Below, one piece after another: positions 63,896 through 64,000 of a DNA stretch of 64,000 nucleotides. Below the pieces are notes generated by a model. It saw nothing but the letters and a program-made list of their open reading frames with translations, made no database searches and was not told the origin of the DNA. The DNA is from Pseudomonas sp. BGI-2 (lineage in GTDB: Bacteria; Pseudomonadota; Gammaproteobacteria; Pseudomonadales; Pseudomonadaceae). Position 1 is the first letter of the stretch, and every line of letters starts with the position of its first letter. The translations under genes and the position numbers were made by a program. The stretch spans positions 164,828 to 228,827 of the forward strand of contig NZ_SISB01000004.1 of assembly GCF_004310295.1 (NCBI RefSeq). Direction: 5' to 3'.

Positions 63896-64000
63896 TCAAG
63901 CTTTCGCGAGATGTTTTTCGCTAAAAAGCTTGGCCGTATTAAATTCTTCTCCAGAACGCATGCATGCCCATAACCCGGTCAGGTATTTACGCATCACTGC
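63896..64000 (-). mobile_element. IS110-family transposase, C-terminal end (partial)
   Basis: The last 34 codons of a transposase gene, continuing beyond the window. It reads AVMRKYLTGLWACMRSGEEF, then NTAKLFSEKHLAKA and TGA at 63896-63898. The AVMRK pattern near the end is typical of IS110-family transposases. IS110 elements lack terminal inverted repeats and often target REP sequences, which fits the neighbouring broken REPIN. The element border is probably at 63880/63881. Confidence 0.68.

Overview
The window is a chromosomal segment of a Pseudomonas of the fluorescens group. This is inferred from GC-rich coding sequence, recognisable pseudomonad genes (pcaR operators, TtgR/TtgABC, XenB, OlsBA, CcoM, RapA), and many REP/REPIN repeats of the pseudomonad type between genes. 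Almost all of it is ordinary vertically inherited chromosome. The only mobile element seen is the end of an IS110-type transposase at the right edge.

Layout. 1-9.2 kb: start of a branched-chain amino acid binding protein (partial), a DUF2288 protein, a 733-residue tubulin/FtsZ-superfamily protein, a 3-hydroxyisobutyrate dehydrogenase-like enzyme that overlaps a convergent MHYT-GGDEF-EAL protein, a cysteine-cluster protein and a spinster-like MFS carrier. 9.2-15.5 kb: rapA, two small conserved proteins, the tiny cytochrome cbb3 subunit gene ccoM behind an ANR box, pitA and a 66-residue protein. 16-27 kb: a complete protocatechuate branch of the beta-ketoadipate pathway in one strand and one block, pcaR-K-I-J-F-H-G-T-B-D-C, with three matching PcaR operators. 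27-31 kb: tam-like methyltransferase, DUF1641 protein, an SQR-like flavoprotein gene interrupted by an in-frame amber codon, and an OprD porin. 31-38 kb: the ttgABC efflux operon with divergent ttgR and a TtgR operator. 38-44.5 kb: arsR-MFS-xenB operon, acpH, the ornithine lipid genes olsB-olsA and an acyl-CoA dehydrogenase-like protein. 44.5-54.8 kb: serine hydrolase, YceI protein, cardiolipin synthase-type phospholipase D protein, bglX, a lemA-TPM-TPM cluster, a methyltransferase and a DMT exporter. 55-64 kb: PfpI/DJ-1 protein, ribbon-helix-helix protein, YegP, a small catabolic operon (DapA-like lyase plus class II aldolase) with a divergent XRE-cupin regulator, a SIR2-like DUF4917 protein, an iron alcohol dehydrogenase, a Bcr/CflA-type MFS gene with a divergent LysR gene, and the IS110 end sitting in a broken REPIN.

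How the genes work together. The pca block takes protocatechuate (imported by PcaK) through ring cleavage (PcaHG), PcaB, PcaC and PcaD to 3-oxoadipate, then through PcaIJ and PcaF to succinyl-CoA and acetyl-CoA; PcaT is a dicarboxylate/3-oxoadipate carrier. TtgABC, the xenB operon and the small exporters are solvent, drug and electrophile defences. OlsBA, AcpH and the Cls-type protein act on membrane lipids.

Most worth a second look: the solo tubulin-like protein with intact GTP-binding and T7-like motifs; the amber codon in the SQR-like gene; the three pca operators with the same 28-bp spacing; the ANR box in front of ccoM; REPINs in which only one half carries an extended loop; and an IS110 element that appears to have split such a REPIN.
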